A stretch of DNA of 64,000 bases from the NCBI GenBank assembly GCA_963720075.1, contig CAVREG010000016.1:597961-661960 (forward strand). Direction: 5' to 3'. This document shows, piece by piece, positions 26,242 through 34,769 of this stretch. A program made the position numbers and the translations under genes. Positions within the stretch are counted from its first letter, which is position 1, and each line of letters starts with the position of its first letter. This DNA is from PALSA-188 sp963720075. Its GTDB lineage: Bacteria > Acidobacteriota > Terriglobia > Terriglobales > Acidobacteriaceae. The notes beneath the pieces are model-generated. The model ran no database searches. It was not told where the DNA came from and was given only the letters and a program-made list of their open reading frames with translations.

Positions 26242-28092
26242 ATGTCACGTTTGGTACTGCTAATTTCCTTGGCTGTATTCTGTACGCCCATGTTCTCTTC
26301 CTACTCCTCCGGCCAGCAGACGGACGTTTCTAGTACAAATTCTGCCGAGTCCAAGAAGTTTGCCGAGCTTAGCGATCAGTTCATGAAGGATTCCCTGGCG
26401 CTCGCCCCTACTGACGCCTCAACCGCCGGATATCACAAGCATCTGGACGAGAAGACTAGAAAGACTATCGAACTCGATGCACTGCTTGATGACATGAGCC
26501 TGCAATTCATTGAGCAGAAGGGCGATTTCTACCATCGCTGGCAGGACAGATTTCATCACGAGACTCCCGCAGCGGTCCTGAATCCCGAAGACGCAGCGGA
26601 TTGGCATCTCATTGACGACCAGATCGGGCTGAAGCTGCTTGAACTCGACAAGATTCAAAACTACAGGCACAATCCGACGGTTGTGGTCGAATTGATCGGC
26701 AATGCTCTCTTCCTGCCGCTAACCCAAAACTACGCGCCAGCTGATGTGCGACTGGGACACGTGCTTTCGAGGGTCCGGCAGATTCCCCGCTTGCTCGATC
26801 AGGTTAAGCAATATTTAAGCGAAGTTGATCCCATTTTCACGGAGACGGCAATTGAAGAGAACACCGGAAACGTTGACCTTATTCAAAACACCATCGCTCA
26901 GCAAATTTCCGCGAATTCAAAATTGAAGACCGAATATGACCAGGTTGCACCGCCCGCGGTCGCCGCATTACAGCAATTTTCGGAATGGCTTAAATCCAAC
27001 TTTTCGCAACAACCCGCCTCCCGCAGCTGGCGGTTAGGCAAGGAACTCTACGACGAGAAATTCAGGCTCGTCATGGAGACTCCAGTTACGCCCGAACAAG
27101 TTCTGGCTGACGCCGAGCAAGGTTTGCAGTCGGTGCGGGCGGAAATGTTACAGCTCGCCTTGCCGATGCATAAACAGATGTATCCGGAACACAGCGATCA
27201 CGCCGAACTCTCCAGCCATGATCGCGAAAATCTGATCATTAGCGAGGTGCTGCGGAAAATATCTGACGACCATCCTCGCCGCGATCAATTGCAGGCCGCC
27301 ATTGAGGCTGACCTGGATGGAATCAAGGAATTCATTCGCGAGAAGAAGATCGTCTCTTTGAATACGCGGGATAACTTGAAAGTTATTCCCACGCCGATGT
27401 TTATGCGAGGAATCTATTCCGTCGCCGGCTTTAACAGCGCGCCGCCGCTCGAGCCGAAAGCGGAAGCGGAATATTGGGTGACGCCGATTGATCCCAAAAT
27501 GTCAGATGAAAAAGCTGACTCCAAACTTCGCGAGTACAACAACTACACCTTAAAATGGCTGACCATTCACGAAGCGATGCCGGGACACTACATTCAATTC
27601 GAACATCTGAACAATATTCACCCAGTGCGACGACGCCTTCTTCGCAGTCTGTACGCGAATGGCGCGTACGTCGAAGGCTGGGCGGAATACATCGCGCAGG
27701 TGATGATGGACGAAGGCTATATGGGAGGCGATCCGCGATTTCGCCTGGTGATGCGCAAGATTCGTCTGCGATTACTGGCCAATGCCATCCTCGACGTGAA
27801 AATGCAAACCATGGGAATGACCGATCAACAAGCGATGGACCTGATGACCAAGGAAGCCTTTCAGACCCAGGCTGAAGCCGAGGGCAAGCTCACGCGCGTA
27901 AAACTCAGCTCAACCCAACTGCCCACTTATTACGTTGGCGTTCGCGAGTGGCTTGCGTTCCGCAAGAAGTATCAGGATGCCATGGGAAAGAATTTCGACA
28001 TGCAGAAGTTTCACGACAGCGCCCTCGATGAGGGTCCGCTGCCAGTTCCGATTGTTGAGCAACTCATGATGCCCGGAGCCGCGAAACATTAA
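26242..28092 (+). CDS. Secreted DUF885 family protein (putative zinc metallopeptidase)
   Basis: A 616-residue protein with a signal peptide (ends YSSGQQ). DUF885 proteins are large helical, probably zinc-dependent proteins related in fold to M32/M3-type peptidases. The likely metal site is LTIHEAMPGHYIQFEHL (H-E-x-x-x-G-H, near residue 450), followed by EGWAEYIAQVMMDEGY with the third ligand Glu. Length is typical. It is divergent from the glycolipid operon (135 nt between starts) and 42 nt upstream of tldD, so it may share an operon with the TldD/PmbA peptidase pair. Substrate unknown. Confidence 0.9.
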   Translation: MSRLVLLISLAVFCTPMFSSYSSGQQTDVSSTNSAESKKFAELSDQFMKDSLALAPTDASTAGYHKHLDEKTRKTIELDALLDDMSLQFIEQKGDFYHRWQDRFHHETPAAVLNPEDAADWHLIDDQIGLKLLELDKIQNYRHNPTVVVELIGNALFLPLTQNYAPADVRLGHVLSRVRQIPRLLDQVKQYLSEVDPIFTETAIEENTGNVDLIQNTIAQQISANSKLKTEYDQVAPPAVAALQQFSEWLKSNFSQQPASRSWRLGKELYDEKFRLVMETPVTPEQVLADAEQGLQSVRAEMLQLALPMHKQMYPEHSDHAELSSHDRENLIISEVLRKISDDHPRRDQLQAAIEADLDGIKEFIREKKIVSLNTRDNLKVIPTPMFMRGIYSVAGFNSAPPLEPKAEAEYWVTPIDPKMSDEKADSKLREYNNYTLKWLTIHEAMPGHYIQFEHLNNIHPVRRRLLRSLYANGAYVEGWAEYIAQVMMDEGYMGGDPRFRLVMRKIRLRLLANAILDVKMQTMGMTDQQAMDLMTKEAFQTQAEAEGKLTRVKLSSTQLPTYYVGVREWLAFRKKYQDAMGKNFDMQKFHDSALDEGPLPVPIVEQLMMPGAAKH

Positions 28093-28134
28093 AGCTCGCC
28101 GATGTGTTAGATTTTATTTTCTCGTTATCATTCG

Positions 28135-29601
28135 ATGAAACAGATAGCCGATTGGGCTTTGAACCTGGCCGAGCAGCGCGGGGCTTCGTACTGTGATCTG
28201 CGAATCGTGGACGAACGCAGCCGCGCGCTTGCAACAAAAAACGGGAAAGTCGGCGGTGCTTCGGATTCCGAATCGCAGGGCATTGGCATTCGCGTGCTTG
28301 CCGACGGGGCATGGGGATTTGCCGCTTCCGACGACCTCAGCCGCGCCTCGGTAGAAACCACGGCGGCGCGGGCAGTTGTTATTGCGAAAGCCTCCTCTCA
28401 GGTAAAGCAAAGCGACGTCCGGCTTGCGTCGGAAAAAGCCGTTACTGCCGAGTGGGAGACACCGCACGAAGTTGATCCTTTTACGATTTCAGTGGAACAG
28501 AACTTGGATCTGCTCTTCAAGATTGACGCCGAATTACGCTCGGTCGAGGGAATCACTCTCGCCGAAACGAACATGAATTTCCGGCGCGAGGAGCAATGGT
28601 TCGTTTCCTCGACCGGCGCAAACATTCACCAGACGAAATACACGACGGGTGCCGGCTTTAATGCATATGCGTTTGCTGGGACGGAAATTAATAAGCGTTC
28701 GTTTCCCAGTTCCTTCGGTGGGCAGTGGCAGAATAAAGGATACGAACTCGTAGGCGAACTGAAGTTGCTCGAGAATGCACGGCGAATCGGCGAGGAAACC
28801 GTCGCGCTACATAAGGCTGATCAATGCCCCGAGGGCACATTCGACATCATTCTCGAGAGTTCGCAACTTGGGCTTCAAATTCACGAATCGGTAGGTCATC
28901 CGATTGAGCTAGATCGTGTGCTTGGCATGGAGGCCAATTTCGCGGGGACCTCTTTTCTAACATTGGACAAGCTTCGCAATCTTCGCTATGGCAGCGATCT
29001 CGTAAACGTGGTTGCTGACGCGCGACCAGAACACGGGCCCGGCCTCGGCACGTTCGCATTCGATGACGAGGGTGTCCCGGCACAATGCACTCCCATCATC
29101 ACGAACGGTCTCTTCACGGGATACCTCAGCTCGCGCGAAACCGCTCATACCATCGGCGCCAATCGTTCGGGAGGAACTTTGCGGGCTGAAAGTTGGAACC
29201 GTCTCCCGATGATTCGTATGACGAACATCAGCATTCTTCCCGGCGAGAAACCGCTGACTTTGGAACAGCTCATCGCTTCGACCGACTACGGAATACTGAT
29301 GCAGACGAACAAGTCATGGTCCATTGACGATAAGCGGTACAACTTTCAATTCGGATGCGAAATGGGATGGGAAATAAAAGGCGGCAAGCGAACCCGCCTG
29401 TTGAAGAATCCTTCGTACTCAGGAATCACAACTGAGTTTTGGAATTCGATGGACGCAATCTGTTCGCGCGATGAATGGACATTGTGGGGAACTCCCAACT
29501 GCGGCAAAGGACAACCGCAGCAGGTTATGGGAACGGGGCACGGCGCGAGTCCAGCAAGGTTCAGAAAGATCAAGGTGGGAGCGGCGTACAAAGGTACATA
29601 A
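28135..29601 (+). CDS. tldD: TldD family metalloprotease subunit
   Basis: A 488-residue TldD-type protein with the zinc motif LQIHESVGHPIELDRVLGME (HExxxH, near residue 247) and GTLRAESWNRLPMIRMTNI, as in the catalytic subunit of the TldD/TldE complex. N-terminal ALATKNGKVGGASDSESQGI and GIGIRVLADGAWGFAASDDL are family signatures. In E. coli the heterodimer degrades unfolded peptides and matures microcin B17. Its partner pmbA lies 144 nt downstream, separated by a repeat element. No RiPP precursor is evident nearby, so general peptide turnover is the safer reading. Confidence 0.94.
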   Translation: MKQIADWALNLAEQRGASYCDLRIVDERSRALATKNGKVGGASDSESQGIGIRVLADGAWGFAASDDLSRASVETTAARAVVIAKASSQVKQSDVRLASEKAVTAEWETPHEVDPFTISVEQNLDLLFKIDAELRSVEGITLAETNMNFRREEQWFVSSTGANIHQTKYTTGAGFNAYAFAGTEINKRSFPSSFGGQWQNKGYELVGELKLLENARRIGEETVALHKADQCPEGTFDIILESSQLGLQIHESVGHPIELDRVLGMEANFAGTSFLTLDKLRNLRYGSDLVNVVADARPEHGPGLGTFAFDDEGVPAQCTPIITNGLFTGYLSSRETAHTIGANRSGGTLRAESWNRLPMIRMTNISILPGEKPLTLEQLIASTDYGILMQTNKSWSIDDKRYNFQFGCEMGWEIKGGKRTRLLKNPSYSGITTEFWNSMDAICSRDEWTLWGTPNCGKGQPQQVMGTGHGASPARFRKIKVGAAYKGT

Positions 29602-29608
29602 AATCCAC

Positions 29609-29723
29609 GTAGGGACAGCCGCCCTCGGCTGTCCGGTTGAGCGAAGCTCAACAGAACTGATTGAGAGGGCAGAAGATCGATCTACCGAACGCAAAAGCGG
29701 AAGCCGAGGGCGGCTGCCCCTAC
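29609..29723. repeat. REPIN-like element with 22-bp terminal inverted repeats
   Basis: Arms at 29609-29630 (gtagggacagccgccctcgg-ct) and 29702-29723 are inverted copies with one mismatch. Each arm has the CAGCC/GGCTG hairpin. Inside is a second perfect hairpin, GTTGAGC-gaa-GCTCAAC, at 29636-29652. One arm recurs alone at 11522-11555. The element fills almost the whole tldD-pmbA gap. No transposase is present, so it is non-autonomous (MITE or REPIN type). Confidence 0.85.
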
Positions 29724-29745
29724 ACGAGCATGTGCTGACTATTGA

Positions 29746-31125
29746 ATGTTGACCCAATCAAAAGCCGCCGACATCTTCTTCCGTATCCAGAAGCACTCCA
29801 CGGCGGACGAAGTTGAAGCCCTGATCTATGGCGGACGATCCGCGCTCACACGTTTTGCCAACAACACAATTCATCAGAACGTTGCCGAGGAAAATTTCGT
29901 TGTGTCCGTCCGCACCGCGTTCGGTGGTCGCACCGCCCGCGCCACTACCAACAAACTCGACGATGAGAGCCTGAAGCGCGTGGTACAGGCATCCGAAAGC
30001 CTTGCAAAAGTCCAACACGAAGATGCCGACCTGCTGCCGATGGCTGCTAACAGCGGCAAGAGTGATAGCCAGGTTCCTAACCGGCGATTTGATCAGACCG
30101 CAGCGATCACTCCGCAGGACCGCGCACAGGCAGTCGGCAAAATTGTTTCGACTGCGCAAGAACACAAGCTCACTACCGCGGGAATATTTTCGACCGGCGA
30201 ATCCGTCGAAGGAATTTTTAATTCCCGAGGTTTGTCAGACTGGCATACCCACACCTCTTCCGAAATTTCCATCACCATGCTTGCCCCTGACTCTTCAGGA
30301 TGGCAAAAAGCTAATTCGCCCAACGTTGGCATTCTCGACCCCGCTGCTCTGGCCGACATCGCCGCGCGAAAAGCATCCGACTCTGCCAAACCGAAAGAAA
30401 TACCCGCAGGCAAGTACACCGTCATTCTCGAACCTGCCGCAGTGCTCGACATGGCGGGATTCATGTTCTGGGATTTCGGAGGGCTTGCCATCCTCGATCA
30501 AAGATCTTTTCTCAATAACCGCGTGGGCACAAAAGTCTTCGGAGAAAATATTGATGTCTGGGACGATGTGGCTCACCCGCTTCAATCAGGTTCTCCATTT
30601 GATGGGGAAGGCATGCACCGCCAGCGCGTACAACTTATCGAGCGCGGCGTAGTGAAACGGTTGGTATATTCGCGCGCAACGGCGAGGAAGATGATGGAAT
30701 CCGAACACAAAGATAAGGTCGGTCCCGTCGAAGTTACCGGCCACGGATTTCCAATCCCCAATGAGATGGGCGAAGCGCCAATGAATATTGTCTTTGGCGG
30801 CCAAGCCAACCCGAAGACGGTGGACCAGATGATCGCGTCCACCGAACGGGGAATTCTGGTCACCCGTCTTTGGTACATCCGCGAAGTTGATCCCTATGAA
30901 AAGATTTTGACCGGAATGACCCGTGACGGCACGTTCTATGTTGAAGATGGCAAAATTCGCCATGGCATCCGCAATTTTCGCTTCAATGAAAGCCTGATTC
31001 ACATGTTTTCAAACGTTGAAGACATGGGTATTCCAGTGCGCGCCAGCGGCGAAGAATCTTTTGACATGGTCGTGCCCGCCATGAAAATACGTGACTTCAA
31101 TTTCACCGAAGTCACGAAGTTCTAG
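29746..31125 (+). CDS. pmbA: PmbA/TldE family protein (TldD partner)
   Basis: A 459-residue protein with the PmbA/TldE fold (residues 1-130 alpha-beta, then the barrel-like C-terminal domain). It lacks the HExxxH motif of TldD, as expected for the non-catalytic partner. Shared signatures are FGGRTARATTNKLDDESLKR, the variant VILEPAAVLDMAGFMFWDFG, and GTKVFGENIDVWDDVAHPLQ. The ATG at 29746 has no Shine-Dalgarno and starts only 22 nt after the repeat element, so its translation may depend on the upstream gene or on the element's structure. Confidence 0.93.
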   Translation: MLTQSKAADIFFRIQKHSTADEVEALIYGGRSALTRFANNTIHQNVAEENFVVSVRTAFGGRTARATTNKLDDESLKRVVQASESLAKVQHEDADLLPMAANSGKSDSQVPNRRFDQTAAITPQDRAQAVGKIVSTAQEHKLTTAGIFSTGESVEGIFNSRGLSDWHTHTSSEISITMLAPDSSGWQKANSPNVGILDPAALADIAARKASDSAKPKEIPAGKYTVILEPAAVLDMAGFMFWDFGGLAILDQRSFLNNRVGTKVFGENIDVWDDVAHPLQSGSPFDGEGMHRQRVQLIERGVVKRLVYSRATARKMMESEHKDKVGPVEVTGHGFPIPNEMGEAPMNIVFGGQANPKTVDQMIASTERGILVTRLWYIREVDPYEKILTGMTRDGTFYVEDGKIRHGIRNFRFNESLIHMFSNVEDMGIPVRASGEESFDMVVPAMKIRDFNFTEVTKF

Positions 31126-31243
31126 GTCTGCCCCCTAAACTTTGATCTGCCTGCAAATTGCTGAACCGCAAGCGGTTAACCCTAACAGGCCAATGCCTTC
31201 GGTAACTTTGTTCTCTTGATTCCGGGGTGTAATCTGCCTCGTA

Positions 31244-31630
31244 ATGTCGCACAACAATCAATCCGGCGAAAACGGAAGTCCCAAGGACTTGGCGGGTCGG
31301 AAAACTTCCAAGAAATTCGATCTGCAATATCCCGACATGCAAAGTGCGATGCGCTTTCCGATAAAACTGCCGATCGCTGTGAAATCGCAGTCGGGAGAAA
31401 GCCGCACCGAATCGCAAAACATCTCGGCAAACGGAGTCCTTTTCCAAATGGATTCCGATATGCCGATTGGCTCAATGGTGGACTTCACGATTTCCCTGCC
31501 AGCTGAGATTGTCGGCGCACAAGCTGACGTTCAATTGGACTGTCGAGGCCGGGTAGTGCGAAGTTCGGACGATGGCGGACGCCGGGGCGTTGGCGTTGTC
31601 ATCGATGAATATCGTTTTGGACGCCGCTGA
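31244..31630 (+). CDS. PilZ-domain protein (cyclic di-GMP receptor candidate)
   Basis: A 128-residue protein. A ~35-residue polar N-terminus is followed by a PilZ barrel: MRFPIKLPIAVKS, then SQNISANGVLFQM (the N/DxSxxG c-di-GMP motif is intact), VDFTISLPAEI and GVGVVIDEYRF. The first motif reads RFPIK where RxxxR is usual, so the ligand-binding arginine pair is only half conserved and affinity may be altered. It lies 23 nt upstream of the response regulator on the same strand. The GGDEF/HD-GYP protein at 16075 is the only visible c-di-GMP enzyme. Confidence 0.88.
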   Translation: MSHNNQSGENGSPKDLAGRKTSKKFDLQYPDMQSAMRFPIKLPIAVKSQSGESRTESQNISANGVLFQMDSDMPIGSMVDFTISLPAEIVGAQADVQLDCRGRVVRSSDDGGRRGVGVVIDEYRFGRR

Positions 31631-31653
31631 TTGCGGCAAGGAAACTCATAGTA

Positions 31654-32457
31654 ATGGCGACGATTCCGGTTAACGGGTATGGCGAGCTTCAGGAAACTCA
31701 TGAAGCCCACGAAAGCAGCCTGCAGCTTCTTCGGGTGATTGTCGCTGATTCGCAAGCGATCTTTCGCGCGGGCCTGCGTAAGATCTTTGCCGTTGAAGAT
31801 GATATTCGCGTGGTCGGTCAGGCAGAAACTCTTCCGCAAACTCTATCCGCCGCAAAGAAATTTTCTGCAGACATCTTGATCATGGAAGCGGCGCTCAGCC
31901 CAAACCCAGCCGACACAGTTTCTGAACTTCTGCGCCAAACCCCAAGCTTGCGCCTGGTCGTGGTTACCGCGAAGCCGCATGAAGAATTGACATTGGAGCT
32001 ATTTCGCCGCGGCGCTTATGGAATTGTCTCGCGCGATGTGGACCCCGAGCTATTCGTGGACTGCCTGAGAAAAGTCTGGCAGGGAGAGCCCTGGCTCGAT
32101 AGCCGTGGCATTCAATGGGTTCTGGGGGCGTACAGAACGCAAGGCTCCCGGGCTGTATCTTCGCGCTCAAAGATACAACTGACGCCAAAAGAATCGCTCA
32201 TCGTTTCCTGTGTAACGCAGGGAATGAAGAACAAAGAAATTGCCGTCCGCGTTGGAACTACTGAGCAGGTTGTAAAGAATTATCTTCGCAAAGTTTATGA
32301 CAAACTCGGTGTCGCCGACCGCCTGGAACTGGCGCTCTATTGTCTGCACAATCGGCTTCCAGAAAGCATGGAGAAAGATTTGCCAATACCTTCTGGAAAC
32401 GGCTCGGCGGCGGTCCTTCCCGCTGTCGAGGAACAAAATCATACGGAACCTTCTTAA
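31654..32457 (+). CDS. LuxR-type response regulator with degenerate receiver
   Basis: A 267-residue NarL/FixJ-like protein with a receiver (about residues 25-145) and LuxR HTH (about 175-240: LTPKESLIVSCVTQGMKNKE, VKNYLRKVYDKLGV). The phospho-acceptor Asp is replaced by E78 (ADILIMEAAL), and the conserved Lys is R127 (GIVSRD). Only one acidic residue of the usual pair is left (IVADSQ). It therefore cannot be phosphorylated in the standard way; Glu may mimic the active state. An unusual ~20-residue tail precedes the receiver. It is encoded just after the PilZ gene and may be co-transcribed. Confidence 0.9.
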   Translation: MATIPVNGYGELQETHEAHESSLQLLRVIVADSQAIFRAGLRKIFAVEDDIRVVGQAETLPQTLSAAKKFSADILIMEAALSPNPADTVSELLRQTPSLRLVVVTAKPHEELTLELFRRGAYGIVSRDVDPELFVDCLRKVWQGEPWLDSRGIQWVLGAYRTQGSRAVSSRSKIQLTPKESLIVSCVTQGMKNKEIAVRVGTTEQVVKNYLRKVYDKLGVADRLELALYCLHNRLPESMEKDLPIPSGNGSAAVLPAVEEQNHTEPS

Positions 32458-32521
32458 CCCGCGATGCTAGTTGCGGGCCACCAGACAGCACCATACAATC
32501 AAAGTCCTGACAACAATGATT

Positions 32522-32611
32522 GGAGAGATGGCCGAGTGGCTGAAGGCGCACGCTTGGAAAGCGTGTTTAGGGGAAACTCTAACGTGGGTTCGAATCCCAC
32601 TCTCTCCGCCA
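32522..32611 (+). tRNA. tRNA-Ser (anticodon GGA)
   Basis: The acceptor arm GGAGAGA pairs with TCTCTCC, the discriminator base is G, and an encoded CCA ends at 32611. The anticodon stem is CACGC/GCGTG with loop TTGGAAA, so the anticodon is GGA and it reads UCC/UCU. A long variable arm (tttaggggaaactctaacg) and T-loop GGTTCGAATCC are present, as required for a type II tRNA-Ser. Confidence 0.97.
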
Positions 32612-32803
32612 TATTATTGAAAATAAACAGGTTAGCTGAAATATTAAACCCACTCTCAGGACTCTCTTTCGTCTTTGGAATGAGTCACATGCAGTTTTGC
32701 AGGGCCCAGCTCCGTGCCGTTAAGGTTAAACCGACTGGTAAATCGATTCATACAAGCCGACTTACCAGGAGCTATCCAAAAATCAGGGAAACGAACATGT
32801 TCT

Positions 32804-33688
32804 CTAATGCACGAGGGAGGCTGTTTCCGCCCACAAGCGTTCACCGAGACGGGCTTCCTGCGCTTCGCGACTCGGCGTTGCGGGCTTGCATTTGTGAAAG
32901 TACTGGCCGGTGAGGCCAGCAACCTCGCTTGAGGAAGCAAGGTACACTAGCGTTTCGGCACCTTGTTGCGGTGTGAGTGCGAAACGTTTGGCGATGCCGA
33001 GGCCGAACGAAATCAAGCCGCCGGCACGATCGCCAAAACGAGTGGCGACGAAGCCTGGATGCCAACTGTTCGCGGTTACTCCCGTGCCGGTGAGTTGCCG
33101 GGCAAGTTCGCGAGTGAACAGGATGTTGCAGAGCTTCGAACGGCCGTACACCTGGAAACCAGGGCCACCGAACCGCATCCATTCCAAAATGTTCAGACGT
33201 GCATACGCCTCGACAGACTGCAGATCTTTGAAATCGAGCGTCGCCGCTTCATGCGAATCGGAAGCAGTGTTCACGATCCGCGCTGGGGCCGAAGTGATTA
33301 GGCGTTCGCGGAGGCCCTGCGTTAAAACAAAGTGGGAAAGATGATTTAGAGCAAGAGTATATTCCAAGCCTTCCTGAGTGACGGTGCGTGAACTGAACAT
33401 CGCGCCAGCATTGTTAATTAGCACATCAATGCGAGGCTCGTGGGCAGCGATATCGGCCGCGACGCGGCGCGTTTCTCTGACGAGCGAAAGATCGGCGTAG
33501 TGGATCGAGTGCTTGAGACTCGTCCCATTTTCGTTGAGACGTTTCAGGGCGGCTTCACCGCGCTCTGGATCACGCGCCACCTGAACGATGCGTGCGCCCA
33601 TTCCCGCAAGAACCTCAGCCGCGACTTGTCCGATACCAGACGTCGCGCCAGTTATGACGACGACCTTGCCGTTCATTGGTTCATTCAA
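32804..33688 (-). CDS. Short-chain dehydrogenase (retinol dehydrogenase/WW-oxidoreductase-like)
   Basis: A 294-residue extended SDR with VVVITGATSGIGQVAA at the N-terminus, NNAGAM, the catalytic Ser of RIVNTASDSHEAA, and Y-x3-K in QVYGRSKLCNILFTREL. The phrase NHLSHFVLTQGL and the long C-terminal part after WHPGFVATRFG match the RDH/protochlorophyllide-reductase-like group with NADPH preference. The substrate is unknown. The gene lies between tRNA-Ser and repeat elements and has no operon partner. Confidence 0.9.
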   Translation of the reverse strand: MNEPMNGKVVVITGATSGIGQVAAEVLAGMGARIVQVARDPERGEAALKRLNENGTSLKHSIHYADLSLVRETRRVAADIAAHEPRIDVLINNAGAMFSSRTVTQEGLEYTLALNHLSHFVLTQGLRERLITSAPARIVNTASDSHEAATLDFKDLQSVEAYARLNILEWMRFGGPGFQVYGRSKLCNILFTRELARQLTGTGVTANSWHPGFVATRFGDRAGGLISFGLGIAKRFALTPQQGAETLVYLASSSEVAGLTGQYFHKCKPATPSREAQEARLGERLWAETASLVH

Positions 33689-33827
33689 AGTGACTTCCTT
33701 ATAGCGGCGCAGGAGCTATCAGCAACAATATCACGCAAAATAAAAGCGCCGCCGGCTCGTCATTGGGCTTCCGCGCTAGAGCCCGATTAACGAGCGTCAC
33801 CGGACAAGTGAATTCTCGCCGACTTTC

Positions 33828-33986
33828 CAGAAGTCCGCTTCTAGGAAGTCTCATCAGATAGGTAACGAGAAACGCGCATGGGACGATCCATTCAGCAAGG
33901 CCTTCGGAACTGCAATCCTGGCGCGATGCCGACTTCTCGGTATCAATCCGGCCAACTTCCTCGAAGCCCGTTTTTGGATAGTTTCC
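33828..33986. repeat. Palindromic repeat family, composite copy A
   Basis: The left part, 33828-33880 (ccagaagtccgcttctagga..., ending cgagaaacgcgcatg), is about 85% identical to 43288-43340. The right part, 33963-33986 (gaagcccgtttttggatagt-ttcc), matches 22 of 24 bases at 38499-38522. The copy lies between the SDR gene and the cation-efflux remnant. Both halves are arms of the family described for 41855-41948. Confidence 0.7.
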
Positions 33987-34072
33987 CCATCGCCGACAAA
34001 CGTGCCGAGATCAGCACCCGGTGGCCTCGGACAAGTAGCTCTCACCAGCACGGGATTAGACGGAGTACCCTG

Positions 34073-34700
34073 CTATTCAAGTTCTCGTGGGTTCAAGCAG
34101 CACCCACACGACCTTCCCCGAAATGCCTCCCGACCTTCCCAAACGATGAGGGGAGCGACCACCAAAGCTGCTACCGGGTCAGTCCAAGCTACGTGCCAAA
34201 TGGCATTGAGTCCAAGTCCCACCAGTGCAATGAGTGAGAGGTAAGCACACAAGGCCGATTGCGCGGAATCTGCTCTCAGGGCCGCACGAGGAGAGTCTCC
34301 GTTTCTCCCTAGCAATCCAGGGCATGATTGCGGCGGCGGCCATCAAAATGGTTATCCCGAGATAGGTGGGTTTGGGTTCAGTGTACCCCAGTAGCGTTGG
34401 GGCCGCAGCCGCGACTACATAGGCGGCAAGGACAAAAAGCAATATTCCCGCGATTCGGGAAGCACGCCTCTCAGCGTGCTCTTGGACGGCGTGAGCGCGA
34501 AACCTCCACAGTACCACCGTCGCTGAGAGGAGTTCGACAGCACTGTCACCGCCGAAAGCTAGTAGGGCGGGACTGCGAGCGGCCCAAGCTGCCCATAAGG
34601 ATACTGCTGCTTCGACACTCATCCACACAATCGTGATCGCCTGAATCCGCTGAATGCGGCGGAGGGTGTGCTGCGCCGGAATTTGCCGTATCGAAGCCAC
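34073..34700 (-). pseudogene. Cation-efflux (CDF-like) membrane protein, frameshifted
   Basis: The 5' part (34700 down to about 34270) encodes QAITIVWMSVEAAVSLWAAW, FGGDSAVELLSATVVLWRF and two more membrane helices, the N-terminal half of a small CDF-like Co/Zn/Cd efflux protein. The frame then drifts into meaningless residues. In the next frame the coding continues as RAALRADSAQSALCAYLSL, LGLNAIWHVAWTDPVAALVV and WEGREAFRGRSCGCC, ending at 34073. Joined, the parts give a normal ~210-residue protein. The break is near 34270-34285. It is either a real frameshift or an assembly error. Confidence 0.8.
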
Positions 34701-34769
34701 TGAAGAGCATTATGCACGACATTTTGCCTTGGAACTCGCGTTCCAGCCTTTGGCGGTTGGGATGAGAAC

